A DNA stretch of 64,000 nucleotides, taken from positions 296,993 to 360,992 of the forward strand of contig NZ_OBDY01000003.1 of assembly GCF_900215205.1 (NCBI RefSeq). The letters are read 5' to 3'. The stretch is from Paractinoplanes atraurantiacus. Lineage in GTDB: Bacteria; Actinomycetota; Actinomycetes; Mycobacteriales; Micromonosporaceae. Under the pieces are notes generated by a model, which ran no database searches, was not told where the DNA came from, and saw only the letters and a list, made by a program, of their open reading frames with translations. This document shows, one piece after another, positions 26,447-35,699 of this stretch. Each line of letters starts with the position of its first letter. Position 1 is the first letter of the stretch. Position numbers and translations under genes: made by a program.

Positions 26447-27226
26447 GTGGATGACGTGTTCAAGGCGCTGGCCGACGCCAGCAGGCGGCGCCTGCTCGAC
26501 AGCCTCGACGAGCGCGACGGCCAGACCCTGCGAGAGCTGTGCGCCGGCCTTTCCATGGCCCGGCAGTCGGTCAGCAAACACCTGGCCGTGCTCGAGGCCG
26601 CCAACCTGGTCACCACGATGCGACGCGGACGCGAGAAGCTCCACTTCCTGAACGCCGAGCCGATCCAGGCCATCAGCGAGCGCTGGATCAGCCGATACGA
26701 CCGGGATCGCGTCCTCGCGCTGGCCGACCTCAAGACCGCCCTCGAGGAGGACACAGTGGAACCGTTCGTCTACACCACCTACATCAGGACCACGCCCGAC
26801 CGCTTGTGGCAGGCCTTGACCGACCCGGCGTTCACCGCCCGCTATTGGGGCGTGACCTTCGAGTCCGACTGGAAGCCCGGCGCGTCGATGACCTGGACCG
26901 AGAACGGCAACACCATCCTCGACGCGGAACAGGTGGTGCTGGAGTCCGACGCCGGCCGCCGCCTCTCGTACACCTGGCACACCTTCACCCCGCAGTGGGC
27001 GGCCGCCGCCGGCGTCGCCGACGACCTGCTGGCCAAGCTCCGCGACGAGCCCCGCTCCCGGGTCACCTTCGACCTCGAGCCCGCCGGCGACACGGTCAAG
27101 CTGACGGTGACCCACGACCGCTTCGACCCGGACAGCACCCTGCGCACGATGATCAGCCAGGGCTGGCCCGCACTGCTCTCCAGCCTCAAGACCCTGCTGG
27201 AAACCGGAGAGCCCCTGGCAGGCTGA
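26447..27226 (+). CDS. ArsR-type regulator fused to an SRPBCC (AHSA1) domain
   Basis: The protein has 259 residues when started at GTG 26447, the third of three GTG in a row. This start begins VDDVFKALADASRRRLLDSL, the usual beginning for this family, and fits the promoter just upstream; an ATG at 26426 would lie inside the operator. The N-terminal 90 residues are an ArsR winged helix (CAGLSMARQSVSKHLAVLE) without a metal-binding Cys pair. Residues about 105-255 form an AHSA1/SRPBCC lipid-like ligand pocket (TDPAFTARYWG). It is probably a ligand-responsive repressor of itself and perhaps of the divergent ABC exporter. Confidence 0.86.
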   Translation: MDDVFKALADASRRRLLDSLDERDGQTLRELCAGLSMARQSVSKHLAVLEAANLVTTMRRGREKLHFLNAEPIQAISERWISRYDRDRVLALADLKTALEEDTVEPFVYTTYIRTTPDRLWQALTDPAFTARYWGVTFESDWKPGASMTWTENGNTILDAEQVVLESDAGRRLSYTWHTFTPQWAAAAGVADDLLAKLRDEPRSRVTFDLEPAGDTVKLTVTHDRFDPDSTLRTMISQGWPALLSSLKTLLETGEPLAG

Positions 27227-27228
27227 AC

Positions 27229-27558
27229 CTAACCGCGCTCGCGGCCCGGCAGGGGTGCGCCGTGCAGGAACGCCGCGTACGCCTCGCGGGCGTCGTCGTC
27301 GATCTCGGGGCGGATGGTGCTGTAGCGCGTGTCGGCCCGGTCGCGGTGTGGGCCGGAGAGCCAGTACTCCTCGTCGGTCTCGACGTCGTAGAAGTTGGCG
27401 TCGAACATGCCCGGCCAGCGCCGGAGGGTCTTGCCGTGCCAGTAGGCCGTCTTCCAGCTCCGGTTGAACCGCACCCGGCTGATCCAAGCGGGCCCTTTGT
27501 CGGTGTCGTGACCGGTCTTCAACTGTACGAACATCACACGCTCCGCCATGAGGAGCAT
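27229..27558 (-). CDS. Conserved hypothetical protein
   Basis: The protein has 109 residues from ATG 27558 (GGAGGAGAT 12 bp upstream; the ATG at 27549 is an alternative). It is rich in Trp, Tyr and Arg, with motifs such as WKTAYWHGKTLRR and DEEYWLSGP. I recall close relatives across actinomycetes but no assigned function. It probably forms a small beta-barrel-like fold. It follows glmS by 32 bp on the same strand and may be cotranscribed with it. It is convergent with the ArsR-SRPBCC gene. Confidence 0.72.
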   Translation of the reverse strand: MLLMAERVMFVQLKTGHDTDKGPAWISRVRFNRSWKTAYWHGKTLRRWPGMFDANFYDVETDEEYWLSGPHRDRADTRYSTIRPEIDDDAREAYAAFLHGAPLPGRERG

Positions 27559-27590
27559 CGTCCAGCGGATCTCCTCCGGGCGCATCGCCT

Positions 27591-29408
27591 TTATTCGACC
27601 GTCACGGACTTGGCCAGGTTGCGGGGCTGGTCCACGTCGTGGCCCCGGGCGGCGGCGATCTCGCAGGCCAGGATCTGCAGGGGGACCGTGGTCAGCAGCG
27701 GGGCCAGCAGGGGCTCGGTGGGCGGGACGGTGATCAGGTCGTCCGCGTACGGGCGGGCCGAGTCGTCGCCGTCCTCGGCGATCACGATGGTGCGGGCGCC
27801 GCGGGCGCGTACCTCCTGGATGTTGGAGACCACCTTGTCGTGCAGGACGCCGCCGGGGGAGGGGAGTACGCAGATCACCGGGGTGGCGTCGTCGATCAGG
27901 GCGATCGGGCCGTGCTTGAGCTCGCCGGCGGCGAAGCCCTCGGCGTGCATGTAGGCCAGTTCTTTCAGCTTGAGCGCGCCTTCCAGCGCGACCGGGAAGC
28001 CGACGTGCCGGCCGATGAACAGCACCTGCGGGGCCGAGGCCAGGTCACGGGCCAGCTTTCGCACCGGGTCCATCGTCTCCAGCAGGCCGGCCAGCTGGGA
28101 CGGGACGGCCAGGAGCCGGCGGGCGGCGGCCGGGTCGGCGGCCGGTGCGAGTTGCAGGGCGACCAGGTAGCAGGCGGCCAGTTGAGTCAGGAACGCTTTC
28201 GTGGACGCGACCGCGATCTCCGGCCCGCCGTGCGTGTAGACGACGGCGTCCGACTCGCGGGCGATCGTCGAGCCGTTGGTGTTGCAGATCGCCAGCACCC
28301 GGGCGCCCTGCGCGCGGGCGTGACGCAGCGCCATCAGCGTGTCCATGGTCTCCCCGGACTGGCTGATCGCGATCACCAGCGTGGAGCGGTCCAGGATGGG
28401 GTCGCGGTAGCGGAACTCCGACGCGAGCTCGGCCTCGCACGGGATCCGCGCCCACTGCTCGATCGCGTATTTGGCCACCATTGCCGAGTGATAGGCGGTG
28501 CCGCAGGCGACGATGACGACCTTTTCGACGTCGCGCAGGTCCAGGTCGCCGAGGTCCAGGTCGACACCGCCGTCCTCGCGGAGCCGGCTGCGCAGCGTGT
28601 CGGCCACGGCCTGCGGCTGCTCGGCGATCTCCTTGAGCATGAAGTAGTCGTGTCCGCCCTTCTCGGCGGCGGACAGGTCCCAGTCGATGCGGTAGTCGGT
28701 GCCCTGCACAGCCGTACCGTCGAAGTCGGTGATCTCGATGGCGCCCGGGGTGATCAGGACGACCTGGTCCTGGCCGAGCTCGATCGCGTCGCGGGTGTGC
28801 TCGATGAACGCCGACACGTCGCTGGCCAGGAAGTTCTCGCCCTGGCCGCGGCCGACCACGAGCGGCGAGTTGCGGCGGGCGCCGACCACCGCGCCGGGCG
28901 TGTCCGCGTCCACCGCGAGGAGCGTGAACGCGCCCTCCAGCTGCCGGGAGACCCGTCGCATGGCTTCGGCCAGGGCTTGCGGTCCGGTCACGCCTTCTTG
29001 ACGTACGGCGGCAAGCGCCCCCGACAGCAGATGCGCCGCCACTTCGGTGTCGGTCTCGCTGACGAGGGTGACGGACAGAGATGCCCGCAGCCGGGCGAAG
29101 TTCTCGATGATGCCGTTGTGGATGACCGCGACCCGGCCCGCGACGTGCGGGTGGGCGTTGCGGTCGGTCGGGCCGCCGTGCGTGGCCCAGCGGGTGTGCC
29201 CGATGCCGGTCGGCCCGTCGGAGAAGCCCTCGGCCAGGGCCTTCTCCAGGTGGACGAGCTTGCCCGCCCGCTTCTCGGTCCACAGCAGGCCCTCGTCGAG
29301 GACGGCCACGCCGGCCGAGTCGTAGCCGCGGTACTCCAGGCGCCGCAGGCCGTCCATCACGATTTCCAAGGCCGGCCGCTCGCCGGCGTATCCCACGATT
29401 CCGCACAT
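27591..29408 (-). CDS. glmS: Glutamine-fructose-6-phosphate aminotransferase
   Basis: The 605-residue enzyme makes glucosamine 6-phosphate from fructose 6-phosphate and glutamine, the first step to UDP-GlcNAc. The N-terminal glutaminase has nucleophile Cys2 (MCGIVGYAG) and EYRGYDSAG. Two SIS isomerase domains follow (SQSGETMDTLMALRHA in the first; PRNLAKSVTVE at the C-terminus). Length is normal. No glmS ribozyme is expected in this phylum, and none was seen. Its position directly downstream of a chitin/PNAG-type synthase gene on the same strand suggests it supplies that polymer; it may be a second, dedicated copy. Confidence 0.96.
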   Translation of the reverse strand: MCGIVGYAGERPALEIVMDGLRRLEYRGYDSAGVAVLDEGLLWTEKRAGKLVHLEKALAEGFSDGPTGIGHTRWATHGGPTDRNAHPHVAGRVAVIHNGIIENFARLRASLSVTLVSETDTEVAAHLLSGALAAVRQEGVTGPQALAEAMRRVSRQLEGAFTLLAVDADTPGAVVGARRNSPLVVGRGQGENFLASDVSAFIEHTRDAIELGQDQVVLITPGAIEITDFDGTAVQGTDYRIDWDLSAAEKGGHDYFMLKEIAEQPQAVADTLRSRLREDGGVDLDLGDLDLRDVEKVVIVACGTAYHSAMVAKYAIEQWARIPCEAELASEFRYRDPILDRSTLVIAISQSGETMDTLMALRHARAQGARVLAICNTNGSTIARESDAVVYTHGGPEIAVASTKAFLTQLAACYLVALQLAPAADPAAARRLLAVPSQLAGLLETMDPVRKLARDLASAPQVLFIGRHVGFPVALEGALKLKELAYMHAEGFAAGELKHGPIALIDDATPVICVLPSPGGVLHDKVVSNIQEVRARGARTIVIAEDGDDSARPYADDLITVPPTEPLLAPLLTTVPLQILACEIAAARGHDVDQPRNLAKSVTVE

Positions 29409-29453
29409 GTCAGCGACGGTAGAAAGGCAGCCTGTGCGGATTCCATGCGCTCG

Positions 29454-31625
29454 CTATGAAGCTCGCGTGCCGTCTCCGGTCGGCAGTTGCTGGCCCATCA
29501 GCGCGTTCAGGCCGCCGGTGCGGCGCAGCTTCTGCCAGCCGAGCCGGATGCCGCGGATCGCCGACAGCATCGACTGGATCAGCACCAGGTACATGAGCTG
29601 GCGGTAGACGAACTGCTGCAACGGCATTCGCCACAGTGGGCGCATCGACTCCTTGTCCAGCCGGAAGGCGTACATCGTGCTCAGCAGTTGCAGGAGAAGC
29701 ACGCCGAGCCAGGCCGCCACCGTGAGCAGCGGCTCCAGGAAGATCAGGCCGTAGATCAGGAACACGTCGATGAGTGGCGACAGCAGCGGCATCAGGGTCT
29801 GGAACAGGGCCAGGTTGAGCAGGCCGCGCCGGCCGAACTTGCCGCCCGGTCCGCGTTCGAACAGCGCCCGGCGGTGTTTCCACATCGCCTGCATGGTGCC
29901 GTAGCTCCAGCGGTAGCGCTGCTTCCACAGCTGCGCCATGGTCGACGGCGCCTCGGTCCAGGCCCGCGAACGGTCCTCGTAGACCACCCGCCACCCGGCC
30001 CGGATGATCGCGATGGTCAGGTCGGTGTCCTCGGCCAGGGTGTCCTCGCTCAGGCCGTTGACCTGTTCCAGTGCCGCGCGCCGGAAGGCGCCGATGGCGC
30101 CGGGCACGGTGGCCATGCAGTGCATGACGTCGTACGCGCGGCGGTCGATGCTGAAGCCGACCACGTATTCGATGTGCTGCCAGAGCGGGATCATGCCCTT
30201 GCGGTTGGCCACCTTGGCATTGCCGGCGACCGCGCCGATGCCCTCGTTCGCGAACGGCTGCACCAGCAGGGCCACGGTCTCGGGCTCGAAGACCGTGTCG
30301 CCGTCCATCATCACGACGACTTCGGTGTCGGCGTGCGCGATGCCGTTGTTGAGCGCGGCCGACTTGCCGCCGTTGGGTTGCCGCACCACGGTGACGTTCG
30401 GATGGCCCAGCGCCTCGGCGATCTCGGCGGTGCCGTCGGTCGAGCCGTCGTCGATCACGATGATCCTGATCGGGTGCGTGCTCCGCACCAGCGAGGCCAG
30501 CGTGTCGGCGATCATCTCCTTCTCGTTGTAGGCCGGGACGAGAACGGTCACGGGTTTCTCGTACGCCGGACCCCAGCCCTTGACGTTCTTGGTGAACCGC
30601 CGGGCGTGCTTGCGGGCGAGGCCGAGCATCAACAGCAGCCGCAGAATCATGAGCACGCCCAGCACCAGCAGCAACGTGGCGAACCAGTCGGTGATCTTCT
30701 GGGCGACCTGGACGGCGCCGACGATGCCGAGCCCGTAGATCCGCTCGTCGGTGGTGGCCTTCGGGTTGACCGTCGACATGCCGGTCAGCGCCTTGATCGT
30801 GGTGAAGGAGTAACCCTCGTTCTTGAGGTACGGGATGACCGACTCGAGCGCGGTCGCCGTCTTCGACCGATCGCCGCCGCCGTCGTGGAAGAGCAGGATC
30901 GCGCCCGCGTTGTCGTCGGGCAGCACGGCGTCGATGATGTCCTGGGTCGTGGTGTCCGGCTCCCAGTCCCGGCTGTCCAGGTTGTTGACGACCGTCAGGT
31001 AGCCCTTCTCGCCCATCTCGGCCATCACCGACCAGGTCGGGTTGTCCAGGGCGGCCACCGTCGACGAATAGGGCGGCCGGAAGATCACGCTGGAGACGTT
31101 GGTCGCGCCGGCCAGCGCGAACTGCGTCTCCGACATCTCGACGTCCTGCCGCCAGGCCGACTTGCCGGACATCTCGGGGTGGGTGAACGTGTGGATGCCG
31201 ATCTCGTGCCCGGCGTCCTTGACCTGCTTCGACACCGACGGATAGCGGCTGATCTCGGAGCCGATCTGGAAGAAGACACCCGGCACGTCGTACTCGTCGA
31301 GGACCTTCAGGATCTCCGGGGTGTACTCCGGGCTCGGCCCGTCGTCGAAGGTCAGCACGATCTTGTTGTCCGGCACGGTCACCGTGGTCGTGGTGGTGCC
31401 GTCGGTCTGGATGATCGGCCCGCCGTTGAGCGCCGCGTCCGGCACTTCGTCGGTCTCGGAGGTGGACTCGGCCGCGCCGTCCTGGGTGAACTCGCCCGTC
31501 ACGAGCCCGTTCACGAGAAGGATGCTGGCGAACAGGCCCAGCAGCACGACGAGCAGGATCCAGCGCGGCTGCGGCACGCGAAGGCGCCGTGACCTGGGCG
31601 TCTCCTTGACTGTTTCGACGGACAC
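29454..31625 (-). CDS. NodB deacetylase-GT2 synthase fusion
   Basis: The 723-residue membrane protein combines two enzymes. After one membrane segment (about 22-42), an outside CE4/NodB domain (about 85-285) carries TFDDGP, HTFTHPE, FRPPYSS and LLFHDGGGD. After a second membrane segment comes a cytoplasmic processive GT2 domain with IDDGSTDGT, MMDGDT, AEDTD and QRYRW, then C-terminal membrane helices. This is the architecture of enzymes making partly de-N-acetylated poly-GlcNAc or chitin-like polymers (IcaA plus IcaB in one chain). It is divergent from the GH18-like gene with 55 bp between and upstream of glmS on the same strand. Confidence 0.92.
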   Translation of the reverse strand: MSVETVKETPRSRRLRVPQPRWILLVVLLGLFASILLVNGLVTGEFTQDGAAESTSETDEVPDAALNGGPIIQTDGTTTTTVTVPDNKIVLTFDDGPSPEYTPEILKVLDEYDVPGVFFQIGSEISRYPSVSKQVKDAGHEIGIHTFTHPEMSGKSAWRQDVEMSETQFALAGATNVSSVIFRPPYSSTVAALDNPTWSVMAEMGEKGYLTVVNNLDSRDWEPDTTTQDIIDAVLPDDNAGAILLFHDGGGDRSKTATALESVIPYLKNEGYSFTTIKALTGMSTVNPKATTDERIYGLGIVGAVQVAQKITDWFATLLLVLGVLMILRLLLMLGLARKHARRFTKNVKGWGPAYEKPVTVLVPAYNEKEMIADTLASLVRSTHPIRIIVIDDGSTDGTAEIAEALGHPNVTVVRQPNGGKSAALNNGIAHADTEVVVMMDGDTVFEPETVALLVQPFANEGIGAVAGNAKVANRKGMIPLWQHIEYVVGFSIDRRAYDVMHCMATVPGAIGAFRRAALEQVNGLSEDTLAEDTDLTIAIIRAGWRVVYEDRSRAWTEAPSTMAQLWKQRYRWSYGTMQAMWKHRRALFERGPGGKFGRRGLLNLALFQTLMPLLSPLIDVFLIYGLIFLEPLLTVAAWLGVLLLQLLSTMYAFRLDKESMRPLWRMPLQQFVYRQLMYLVLIQSMLSAIRGIRLGWQKLRRTGGLNALMGQQLPTGDGTRAS

Positions 31626-31680
31626 GACTCAGCGTACGGTTTTGGTCTTTTGCGTATCTGTGGAATGGGATAGTTCGGGA

Positions 31681-32661
31681 GTGCTCGCCCGAATCGCTGT
31701 GGTCGCTCTCGTGTTCGCCGCGGCGGCCTGCTCATCGTCCTCGTCCACCTCATCGGAGCCGTCCGCCTCGGCCTCCTCGGCCGGCGCCCCGCCCGCGGTG
31801 GCCCCGTACGTCGACATCGTGAGCGGCACGGCCGACATCAGCGCGATCGCCTCGGCCACCGGCCAGAAGGACTACACGCTGGCCTTCATCCTGGCCGACA
31901 GTTCGGGCGGTTGTACGGCGACGTGGGGCGGCAAGACGGCCCTGGACGACAGCACGATCGCGGCCGAGATCGCCAAGTTCACGGCGCTCGGCGGCACCCC
32001 GATCGTCGCCACGGGCGGCGCGTCCGGTACGTATCTGGAGACGGCCTGCACCTCGGCCGACGACCTGGCCGCCCAGTACGAGGCGGCGCTGGACCAGGCC
32101 GGCAGCAACTTCCTGGACGTCGACATCGAGCAGACGGTCACCCCGGCCACTGTCGTGTCGGCCCTGAGCAAGCTCCAGGCGGCCCGCGGCACGTCGATCA
32201 CCCTGACGGTCCCGGTCGGCGGCACCGTCCTCGGCCTGACCGACGCCAGCATCGCGCTGCTCACGGCGGCCGAGGCGGCCGGCCTGGACGTCACGATCAA
32301 CGCGATGACCATGAACTTCGACGGTGGTACGGCCGACTGGGGCACCGCGATGACCACGGCCACGGAAGCGGTGAAGGCCGACGTGGCCGCCGTCTGGTCC
32401 GGCAAGAGCGACACCGAGATCTACGGCATGCTCGGCGTGACCCCGATGATCGGCGTCAACGACTCCTACGCCACCACCACCGTCGCCAACGCCACCACGC
32501 TGCGCGACTGGGCCGAGGACAAGGGCTTGGCTTTCGTACGCTTCTGGTCCGTCAACCGGGACAACAACGGCTGCACCGACGGCACGGTCAGCGCCACCTG
32601 CTCCGGCATCGCACAGACCGAGTACGCCTTCACCAGCCTGTTCGCCGAGTTCACGACCTGA
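31681..32661 (+). CDS. GH18-like lipoprotein (putative chitinase-type hydrolase)
   Basis: The protein has 326 residues. GTG 31681 gives the lipobox LARIAVVALVFAAAAC, followed by a Ser-rich linker. The rest is a TIM barrel with NFLDVDIEQ, the DxDxE catalytic motif of family 18 chitinases, then TMNFDG and FWSVNRD, also typical. It probably cleaves a beta-1,4-GlcNAc or related chain at the cell surface. GGATAGTT just upstream may be a -10, making this another leaderless message. It is divergent from the NodB-GT2 gene and overlaps the GGDEF-EAL gene tail to tail by 11 bp. Confidence 0.82.
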   Translation: MLARIAVVALVFAAAACSSSSSTSSEPSASASSAGAPPAVAPYVDIVSGTADISAIASATGQKDYTLAFILADSSGGCTATWGGKTALDDSTIAAEIAKFTALGGTPIVATGGASGTYLETACTSADDLAAQYEAALDQAGSNFLDVDIEQTVTPATVVSALSKLQAARGTSITLTVPVGGTVLGLTDASIALLTAAEAAGLDVTINAMTMNFDGGTADWGTAMTTATEAVKADVAAVWSGKSDTEIYGMLGVTPMIGVNDSYATTTVANATTLRDWAEDKGLAFVRFWSVNRDNNGCTDGTVSATCSGIAQTEYAFTSLFAEFTT

Positions 32662-35275
32662 CCGCGGTGGCGCCGAGGCGGGCGCGCAGGTCGGCCGCGC
32701 TCATCGGGCGGGCGAAGTGGAACCCCTGGGCCCGCTCGTAGCCGAGCCGGGTCATCAGGGCCGCCTGCTCCGCCGTCTCCACGCCCTCGGCCACCGTCTG
32801 CAGCCCGAACGCCCGCGCCATCTGGGCCACCGCGCGGGCGATCGCGTCCGAGCCGCCGTCCGGCACGAACGAGCGGTCCAGCTTGATCTGGTGCACCGGG
32901 CAGGTGGCGAGCAGGCTGAGCGTGGACGCGCCGGTCCCGAAATCGTCGAGGGACAGCCGCACGCCCAGATCCCGCAGGCCCTGAAGGTTCTCGGTCGTCG
33001 CGCCACCGCCGACCGCCACCGACTCGGTGATCTCCACGGTCAGCCGGCGCGCCGGGAGTCCGCTCTCGCGCAGCGCCGCCTCCACCACGGCCGGAAAGCC
33101 GGCCTCGCGCAGCTGCCGGGCCGACACGTTCACCGACACCGTCAGCTCGCCCGGCCAGGTCGCCGCCTCGCGCGTCGCGGCGCGGAGCACCCGGACGCCG
33201 AGCGGAACGATCAGGCCGGTCTGTTCGGCGGTGTCGATGAAGGCACCCGGGCCGAGCAGACCGTCGACCGGGTGCTGCCAGCGGACCAGCGCCTCGGCAC
33301 CGGTGATCCGGCCCTCCGGCAGCGTCACCACCGGCTGGAAGTGCACCACCAACTGGTCCTCGATGATGGCCGTGCGCAGCGCGGCGGCCTGGCGGCTGCG
33401 CTCGGCGCCGCGGGCCTCCATCTCCGGCCGGTACCGCTCGTAGCCGCCCTCGCCGCGGCCCTTCGCCTCGTACATCGCGATGTCCGCCTGGCGCAGCAGG
33501 TCGCCGGCGTCGTCGCCGGCATGGCCGTCGACCACGCCGAAGCTGGCCCGCGCGGTCAGCGGCTGGCGGTCGACGAGGGCCGGCTCGAGCAGGGCGGCCG
33601 CGATCCGGACGAGCATCCGTTCCACGTCCTCGCCGGCGACGCCCTCGAAGAGGATGGCGAACTCGTCACCGCCCAGCCGGGCGACCGTGTCCACCGGCCG
33701 CACGCTGGCCCGCATCCGCTCGGCCACGTGCACCAGCAGCGCGTCGCCGGTCGCGTGCCCGAGCGTGTCGTTGACGGTCTTGAAGTCGTCGAGGTCGACC
33801 AGAACGATGCTGAACCGCTCGTCCGGGCCGGCGCGGCGGATCGCGGCGGTGACCCGCTCGTGGAACAGCGCCCGGTTGGCCAGGCCGGTCAGCATGTCGT
33901 GCGAGGCCTCGTAGCTCAGCCGGTCCTGGACCTGCCGTGTCTCCGTGATGTCGCGGGCGTTGCTGACGATGCCGCCCACGCTGGGCTCGCCGGTCAGGTT
34001 CGCGCTGATGATCTCGAGCCAGCGGTACGTGCCGTCGTCGTGCCGCAGGCGGGCCTGATAGGTGGTCGTGGTGCCGGGCGTCGCGGTCACCGTCGCGATC
34101 CGCTCGGTCACCGCGGCCAGGTCGTCCGGGTGCACCCACGCCATCATGTCGGTGCCGATCATGCCGGCGGGATCCGCGCCGAGCACCCCGCGCGCGGCCG
34201 GGCTGACGTAGGTCAGCGCGCCGCCCGGCTCGGCGATGGTGACCATGTCGGTGGAGTTCTGTACCAGCCGCCGGAACCGTTCCTCCTGCACGCCGATGCG
34301 GGCGAGCAGGGTGTCGTTCTGCCGGAAGGCGATCAGCTGGCGGATGACCACCAGCGCGGTCAGCACGACCGCGACACTGTCGATCAGCAGGCCGTCCCCG
34401 GTGCCCCGGACGTTGTTGATGACGACCATGGCGTCGACGGCCGCGATCGCCATGTACGGCATGAGGCTGTAGCCACGCCGGACACGCCGCTCCCGTGCGC
34501 CGGCCGCGGTGTCCACCACCTGCACCCGGGCGCCGGCCGCGGCGGCGTAGGCGGCGAACGGAAGCACCAGGAGCAGCAGGTTGCCGCTGGGCTGGTGCGG
34601 GTGCAGGAAGCTGATCGCCGAACCGAGACCGCCGATCAGGCCCGACGCGCCGATCCAGTAGAGCCCACGCCGGGCGAACGACTCGACCCCGGCCAGCACG
34701 ACCTTCGCGGCCAGGTGGACGCCGTTGAGGCCGGCGCCCATGATGACGGCGGCGGCGAGCACCCGGGGCAGGGTGACCCGGCCGTCGGCGAACTGGGCGG
34801 CCGCGGCGAAGTGCCAGATCAGCAGCCCCGCGGCGGCCGACAGGGTGCCGAGATCGAGCCAGACACCCACCATGCGGTCGCGGGCGCTGAGCGGCAGGCC
34901 GACCAGCGGCCAGGTGAGCACGGCGCCGGCCAGAACGTGCAGGACCACCGAAGCCGGCAGCAACCAGCCGGCGAGGCCGATCTCGGACAGGACGCGCAGC
35001 GCGACGACGCCGACGAACAGCGAGATGCCGATCGTCATCGTGCGCCAGTAACGCCGCACCACCGGAGCGGACTCCGGATCGGTCCGCGCCCGCCGGCAGA
35101 GCAGGAGGGTGGGGACGATGACCGCGATCACCAGGAGCCAGTTCACCGGAGCCGGCCACAGCGGGCCGGTGTGCTCCTGGAGCAGGAACGCTGCCACATT
35201 GACGATCAACAATGCGGTGACGGCCTGGAACGCGCGATCGGCGAAGAGCGGCGGGCGGCCGGGCGTGTCGAGCAC
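32651..35275 (-). CDS. Membrane c-di-GMP protein with PAS, GGDEF and EAL domains
   Basis: The 874-residue protein has an N-terminal membrane part of eight to nine helices (to about residue 310). A PAS domain follows (about 325-440, RRLVQNSTDMVTIAEPGG), then GGDEF (about 455-610) and EAL (about 625-870). The cyclase site RLGGDEFAIL is intact, with the inhibitory RxxD site (RPVD) five residues before it. The phosphodiesterase site is also complete: EALVRW, DDFGTG, IKLDRSF and AEGVE. Both activities are possible, set by a membrane and PAS signal. A small membrane-protein gene lies just upstream. Confidence 0.93.
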   Translation of the reverse strand: MLDTPGRPPLFADRAFQAVTALLIVNVAAFLLQEHTGPLWPAPVNWLLVIAVIVPTLLLCRRARTDPESAPVVRRYWRTMTIGISLFVGVVALRVLSEIGLAGWLLPASVVLHVLAGAVLTWPLVGLPLSARDRMVGVWLDLGTLSAAAGLLIWHFAAAAQFADGRVTLPRVLAAAVIMGAGLNGVHLAAKVVLAGVESFARRGLYWIGASGLIGGLGSAISFLHPHQPSGNLLLLVLPFAAYAAAAGARVQVVDTAAGARERRVRRGYSLMPYMAIAAVDAMVVINNVRGTGDGLLIDSVAVVLTALVVIRQLIAFRQNDTLLARIGVQEERFRRLVQNSTDMVTIAEPGGALTYVSPAARGVLGADPAGMIGTDMMAWVHPDDLAAVTERIATVTATPGTTTTYQARLRHDDGTYRWLEIISANLTGEPSVGGIVSNARDITETRQVQDRLSYEASHDMLTGLANRALFHERVTAAIRRAGPDERFSIVLVDLDDFKTVNDTLGHATGDALLVHVAERMRASVRPVDTVARLGGDEFAILFEGVAGEDVERMLVRIAAALLEPALVDRQPLTARASFGVVDGHAGDDAGDLLRQADIAMYEAKGRGEGGYERYRPEMEARGAERSRQAAALRTAIIEDQLVVHFQPVVTLPEGRITGAEALVRWQHPVDGLLGPGAFIDTAEQTGLIVPLGVRVLRAATREAATWPGELTVSVNVSARQLREAGFPAVVEAALRESGLPARRLTVEITESVAVGGGATTENLQGLRDLGVRLSLDDFGTGASTLSLLATCPVHQIKLDRSFVPDGGSDAIARAVAQMARAFGLQTVAEGVETAEQAALMTRLGYERAQGFHFARPMSAADLRARLGATAVRS

Positions 35276-35323
35276 GTCCTCTCATCGACACGGCGGTGGC
35301 CGAGGTGAGCGATGTTCGGCGAC

Positions 35324-35551
35324 TCAGCTGGAGCTGCTCGACGAGGAAGACGTCGAAACGGTGGCCTTCGTCGACAGCCCGGAGTCGGCGGCCTGGATGA
35401 CACTGGCGCCCACGACCGCCATGTAAACGGTCGCGAAAAGGGCCAGGAAAAAGCCGAGAACGGCGACCAATCGCTTTCGGCGGCCGGTGGAATCCACGAA
35501 TACCTGGGTGGTGGTTTCGGCGGGAACGACAGCGGAACGAATCATTTCCAA
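35324..35551 (-). CDS. Small single-pass membrane protein with poly-Ser tail
   Basis: The protein has 75 residues: a short polar N-terminus (VVPAETTTQVFVDSTGRRKR), one membrane helix (about 27-52, GFFLALFATVYMAVVGA) and an outside tail ending in eight to nine serines. It lies 48 bp upstream of the GGDEF-EAL gene on the same strand. The DSTGRRKR-plus-helix start resembles small membrane partners of polysaccharide enzymes, but I cannot name the family. The Ser run suggests a region of unstable length. Confidence 0.6.
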   Translation of the reverse strand: MEMIRSAVVPAETTTQVFVDSTGRRKRLVAVLGFFLALFATVYMAVVGASVIQAADSGLSTKATVSTSSSSSSSS

Positions 35552-35699
35552 AAGGTAGGCCCGGAAAGGGGCGGAATTCCTGTCCGAAGCCTAGGGCGCT
35601 CCTGTGGATCGACACCACGGAGAGTGACAATTTGAGCGCTTCCGGTGACCCGGCGCGCGGGAATCGCGGAAGCTCTCACCACGCCGGGTGACCAAAGTT

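Noticed and set aside
27559..27590. glmS-type riboswitch near the gene
   Set aside because: It would lie upstream of glmS (29409-29453), where only 45 bp exist before the next gene; no such structure is visible and the ribozyme is typical of Firmicutes.
27639..29459. 606-codon plus-strand ORF opposite glmS
   Set aside because: Shadow frame; glmS on the minus strand is complete and conserved.
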